This document shows, piece by piece, positions 5,416 through 7,790 of a stretch of DNA of 7,790 nucleotides (its first letter is position 1; each line of letters opens with the position of its first letter). The DNA comes from Clostridiales bacterium UBA1246 (lineage in GTDB: Bacteria; Bacillota; Clostridia; Oscillospirales; Oscillospiraceae), in the NCBI GenBank assembly GCA_002308315.1, contig DBWE01000006.1:1-7790 (forward strand), written 5' to 3'. Both the position numbers and the translations under genes were made by a program. The notes under the pieces are model-generated. The model saw only the letters and a program-made list of their open reading frames with translations. It was not told the origin of the DNA and did no database searches.

Positions 5416-6405
5416 ATGCTGAAGTTTACGGTCAAACGCCTGTTGTACAGCGTTCTGATCCTCTTCTTCGTAATGTTTCTGATATACGTTCTGATGTACA
5501 ACATGCCCATGGGATATATCGAGACCAAGGCAAGAGAGCTTGCCTCCCGTCCGGGCGCCACGAAGAGCTATGCCGAATGGCTGTCGGATCTCAACGCCCA
5601 GTACGGTATGGACAAGGGCGTGGTACGGGGATATTTCGTATGGCTCTCATCCGCCGTGAGAGGGCAGTGGGGCGACAGCTGGGCATGGACAGTGCCCGTC
5701 ACGCAGGAATTCAGAAGCACGGTATGGTTCAGCTTCGCGCTTGGGCTGGTGTCTTTTATCCTCGAAATAATCATCGCCATCCCTCTGGGCATAACCGCCG
5801 CGAGAAAGCAGTACAGCTTTTCCGACTACTTTACCACGGTGATCTCGATGATATGCATATCCATGCCCACGTTTTTCCTCGCCACGCTGCTGAAATACGT
5901 GTTCTCGGTAAAGCTGGGCTGGTTTGACCTGACGGGTATGCAGAGCAGGAACTACATGTTCCTGTCCGACTTCGGAAAGGTGCTCGACGTTGCAAAGCAC
6001 TTCATCCTGCCCGCCATCACGCTTACGATAGTGAACATCGGCTCGCTCATGCGCTATACGCGCACCAACATGCTGGAGGTGCTCAATTCCGACTATATAC
6101 GCACCGCGCGCGCCAAGGGCGTGGACGAGCATAAGGTGATATACAGGCACGCCTTCAGAAATACTCTCATCCCCCTCGTGACCATGCTGGGCGGCTCGCT
6201 TCCGGGCCTGTTTTCCGGCGCGCTCATTACGGAAACGCTCTTCGGCATAAGAGGCATAGGAAACGCGTCCTACACCTCGATGACCCAGGCGGACGTTCCC
6301 TTCGTAATGTTCTATCTGGCGTTCATTTCCATACTCACGCTGCTGGGCAACCTGATCAGCGATCTGCTCTATGCCGCGGTCGATCCCCGCGTGCGCCTGA
6401 GCTGA
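5416..6405 (+). CDS. Peptide-type ABC importer permease, OppB/DppB family
   Basis: The 329-aa length is normal for OppB/DppB. It has a first helix at about 9-28 after the typical MLKFTVKRLLYS start, an extracytoplasmic segment (29-100), then helices at about 102-124, 137-162, 195-213, 251-273 and 295-320. The cytoplasmic EAA loop that docks the ATPase is clear: DYIRTARAKGVDEHKVIYRH (226-245), followed by AFRNTLIPLVT, with Gly235 and the IP pair at 252-253. The end AVDPRVRLS is the usual C-terminus. The protein forms half of the membrane channel, pairing with the OppC-type permease encoded next. The start ATG 5416 has GGGGGG (5403-5408) at 7 nt. The next gene begins 12 nt after the stop. Ile codons are often ATA, unlike the binding-protein gene. 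The substrate is undetermined. Confidence 0.96.
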   Translation: MLKFTVKRLLYSVLILFFVMFLIYVLMYNMPMGYIETKARELASRPGATKSYAEWLSDLNAQYGMDKGVVRGYFVWLSSAVRGQWGDSWAWTVPVTQEFRSTVWFSFALGLVSFILEIIIAIPLGITAARKQYSFSDYFTTVISMICISMPTFFLATLLKYVFSVKLGWFDLTGMQSRNYMFLSDFGKVLDVAKHFILPAITLTIVNIGSLMRYTRTNMLEVLNSDYIRTARAKGVDEHKVIYRHAFRNTLIPLVTMLGGSLPGLFSGALITETLFGIRGIGNASYTSMTQADVPFVMFYLAFISILTLLGNLISDLLYAAVDPRVRLS

Positions 6406-6417
6406 GGAGGCGGAACG

Positions 6418-7790
6418 ATGGACAACAGGAATAAATCTTTTTATGAAATGCTCAAGCGGGACGCGGAGAAAGAAGAAAACAAGTCCGGAGAGATGAAGCT
6501 GGACGACGTCGCCCGCGTAAAGGTGCTGTCGCCGGGACGGCAGGTATTCAAGCGCTTTGTCCGAAACCGTCTCGCCGTTTTCGGGGCGTGCCTTCTGATA
6601 GTCATGTTCGTATTCTCCTTTTTGGGACCGCTGGTATACCCCTACGGACAGAAGCAGATCTTTTACAAGTATGACGCCCAGAACATAAACTACGCTCTGG
6701 CAAAGGAAAATTCCACATACAACGGCTATGTGCTCGACTCCTCCGTCGAGGTCGAGCGCAGCGTGAACAACCTGATGAACAGCAGCATCAAGCGCATGCT
6801 TGAGGACGGGAAAAAGGAAAGCTATATTTTCGGCGATGAGATCTGGCATGTGGAGGAAAAGGCGGAAGAGATATATGTGCTTTCGCTGACGAATTCCCGC
6901 CGGATATGCGTGACCGGCTCCGGAAAACTGACGGTGGGCAATTTCGACACCATCAGCGGCAAACTGACCTATTCCTCCGCCGAGGTGGAGGGCCTCGAGG
7001 AGGCGGCCGCCGCGGTGAACATGAAAGGCTCCGGCGGCAGCTTCACTTATGAGGGAGTTACCTACGACTATGCCCGCAGCGGCGGAAAAAGCTATGATAT
7101 AACCACCGATCTGAGCGGTGTGAATTACAGCGCCGAGGCTCCGGGCGAGGGCTTTGAGCAGGCCATGGACAAGGCCGTCGGCAAGGCCGACTGCTTCGAA
7201 TACGGCGGCGCGGATTACGCGATAAATAAGGACGGACAGAGATATTACGTTTACTCCGTCGAAAACGACAGGCCGGCCAAGGTGTTCACCAGACTGACCT
7301 TCGATCTCTTCGAGCCGGGAGACGGCGTATCCGACGAAATGCGCGCAGGCGCGCTGATGAATACGGACGGCAGCTTCACCGCCGACGGACGCGGATGGAC
7401 CGTCGGAGAGGAGGACGGCCTGCTTATAATACGCGGGGACGACGGGAAGGAATACGCGGAGATGAACACCTTCTCGATCCGCCGCTATTCCGGCGCGGAC
7501 ACCGTGGAATACGATTTGAAAAAGGCGATCACCGAGACCGTGGAGCAGATGCGGGCCGAAGGAAACAAGACCGCCGAGCTGGTATACCGTCTGCCGCAGC
7601 AGACCGAGACGGGCGAATACGCCTACGACGAGGACGGTTCGCTGCTGTATCAGGATACCGAGCTTCACATCACCCAGCGCGACACGGGCGAATACGTTAT
7701 TAACTGCGATCAGATCATTTACGTGATAGACAGATTTGCCGGGCCGTCGATCAAACACATCCTCGGCACCGACGGCGACGGCTTCGACGT
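6418..7790 (+). CDS. Peptide-type ABC importer permease, OppC/DppC family, with giant extracytoplasmic insertion (3' end outside window)
   Basis: An open frame of 457 codons runs from ATG 6418 (AGGAGG 6405-6410, spacing 7) past the window edge without a stop. A polar cytoplasmic N-terminus (1-45) carries the basic QVFKRFVRNRLAV start of the OppC N-terminal domain, followed by the first membrane helix (about 52-74). In ordinary OppC/DppC the conserved H-x-LGTD-x-x-GRD motif comes some tens of residues later. Here its counterpart HILGTDGDGFDV is only reached at 447-458 (the last Val is incomplete), so about 370 residues (75-445) are inserted, predicted outside the cell. The insert is rich in Tyr, Asp, Glu and Gly, beta-strand-like, has no further membrane helix, and seems to hold repeated modules. 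The transmembrane core and EAA loop should lie downstream. The open frame, codon use and intact flanking motifs argue against a frameshift or chimera. Confidence 0.92.
   Translation, partial: MDNRNKSFYEMLKRDAEKEENKSGEMKLDDVARVKVLSPGRQVFKRFVRNRLAVFGACLLIVMFVFSFLGPLVYPYGQKQIFYKYDAQNINYALAKENSTYNGYVLDSSVEVERSVNNLMNSSIKRMLEDGKKESYIFGDEIWHVEEKAEEIYVLSLTNSRRICVTGSGKLTVGNFDTISGKLTYSSAEVEGLEEAAAAVNMKGSGGSFTYEGVTYDYARSGGKSYDITTDLSGVNYSAEAPGEGFEQAMDKAVGKADCFEYGGADYAINKDGQRYYVYSVENDRPAKVFTRLTFDLFEPGDGVSDEMRAGALMNTDGSFTADGRGWTVGEEDGLLIIRGDDGKEYAEMNTFSIRRYSGADTVEYDLKKAITETVEQMRAEGNKTAELVYRLPQQTETGEYAYDEDGSLLYQDTELHITQRDTGEYVINCDQIIYVIDRFAGPSIKHILGTDGDGFD
6754..7437 (+). repeat. Diverged helix-plus-strand modules in the permease ectodomain
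   Basis: In the encoded protein four segments share a pattern: an amphipathic helix, then a Ser/Cys/Phe/Tyr-containing turn, an aromatic-x-Val/Ile strand, a Gly turn and a second short strand. They are near residues 113-156 (IWHVEE... IYVLSL), 192-230 (VTYDYARSGGKSYDI), 245-282 (ADYAINKDGQRYYVYSV) and 305-340 (RGWTVGEEDGLLIIRG). Spacings are uneven (about 79, 53 and 60). The alignment was made by eye and the copies are weakly similar. Confidence 0.4.

Noticed and set aside
2874..5561. An 895-codon open frame on the - strand
   Set aside because: It lies antisense to the binding-protein gene and arises from that gene's codon bias, where the complements of GCC, GAC and TAC give Gly/Val-rich text. 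It shows no recognisable motif and the + strand product is unmistakable.
5289..5927. A 212-codon + strand open frame across the spacer into the permease gene
   Set aside because: It is out of frame with OppB, Arg/Gly-rich, and has no ribosome binding site or family motif.
6640..7752. The permease insertion as evidence of a gene fusion error or frameshift
   Set aside because: The frame is open throughout, codon use is uniform, and both flanking family motifs are in the same frame, so a genuine insertion is more likely.
5647..7758. A 703-codon open frame on the - strand
   Set aside because: It is antisense to both permease genes, has no family motif, and conflicts with clear OppB and OppC signatures on the + strand.

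Overview
The window looks like a chromosomal segment of a Gram-positive clostridial bacterium (Bacillota, Clostridia; an Oscillospiraceae- or Christensenellales-like gut organism is my guess). The reasons are strong AGGAGG-type ribosome binding sites, a PadR / HAAS (DUF1700) / DUF4097 gene trio, a lipoprotein-type solute-binding protein, and a moderately high G+C content judged by eye. All seven genes lie on the + strand. I see no RNA gene, mobile element, CRISPR array or phage gene.

Region 1 (1-2091) is a small regulatory operon. A sigma-A-type promoter (84-112) overlaps a near-perfect 23-bp palindrome. It is followed by a PadR-family winged-helix repressor, a four-helix membrane protein with an N-terminal HAAS domain, and a membrane-anchored DUF4097 protein that is predicted to form a ten-turn beta-solenoid. 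The three genes overlap by 8 and 4 nt and so are probably translationally coupled. The operon closes with an intrinsic terminator (2049-2091). Bases 1-83 hold no gene that I can support.

Region 2 (2092-2272) is intergenic. It carries a good promoter (2166-2195) flanked by two copies of a TCGGCAC/GTGCC palindrome, one upstream and one in the expected 5' leader.

Region 3 (2273-7790) is a peptide-type ABC importer operon. It begins with an unrecognised four-helix membrane protein that starts at TTG. Next come a large, apparently highly expressed SBP_bac_5 lipoprotein (775 aa), a structured 229-nt spacer with a strong hairpin and a second branched fold, an OppB/DppB-type permease (329 aa), and the start of an OppC/DppC-type permease cut by the window edge. 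The ATPase genes (OppD/OppF type) would be expected downstream, outside the window.

The most unusual signal is in the importer. The OppC-type permease has about 370 extra residues between its first membrane helix and the conserved GTD motif, predicted to lie outside the cell and seemingly built of repeated helix-plus-strand modules. The binding protein has its own insertion of about 135 residues. Together they suggest an importer with an enlarged extracellular docking or sensing apparatus.
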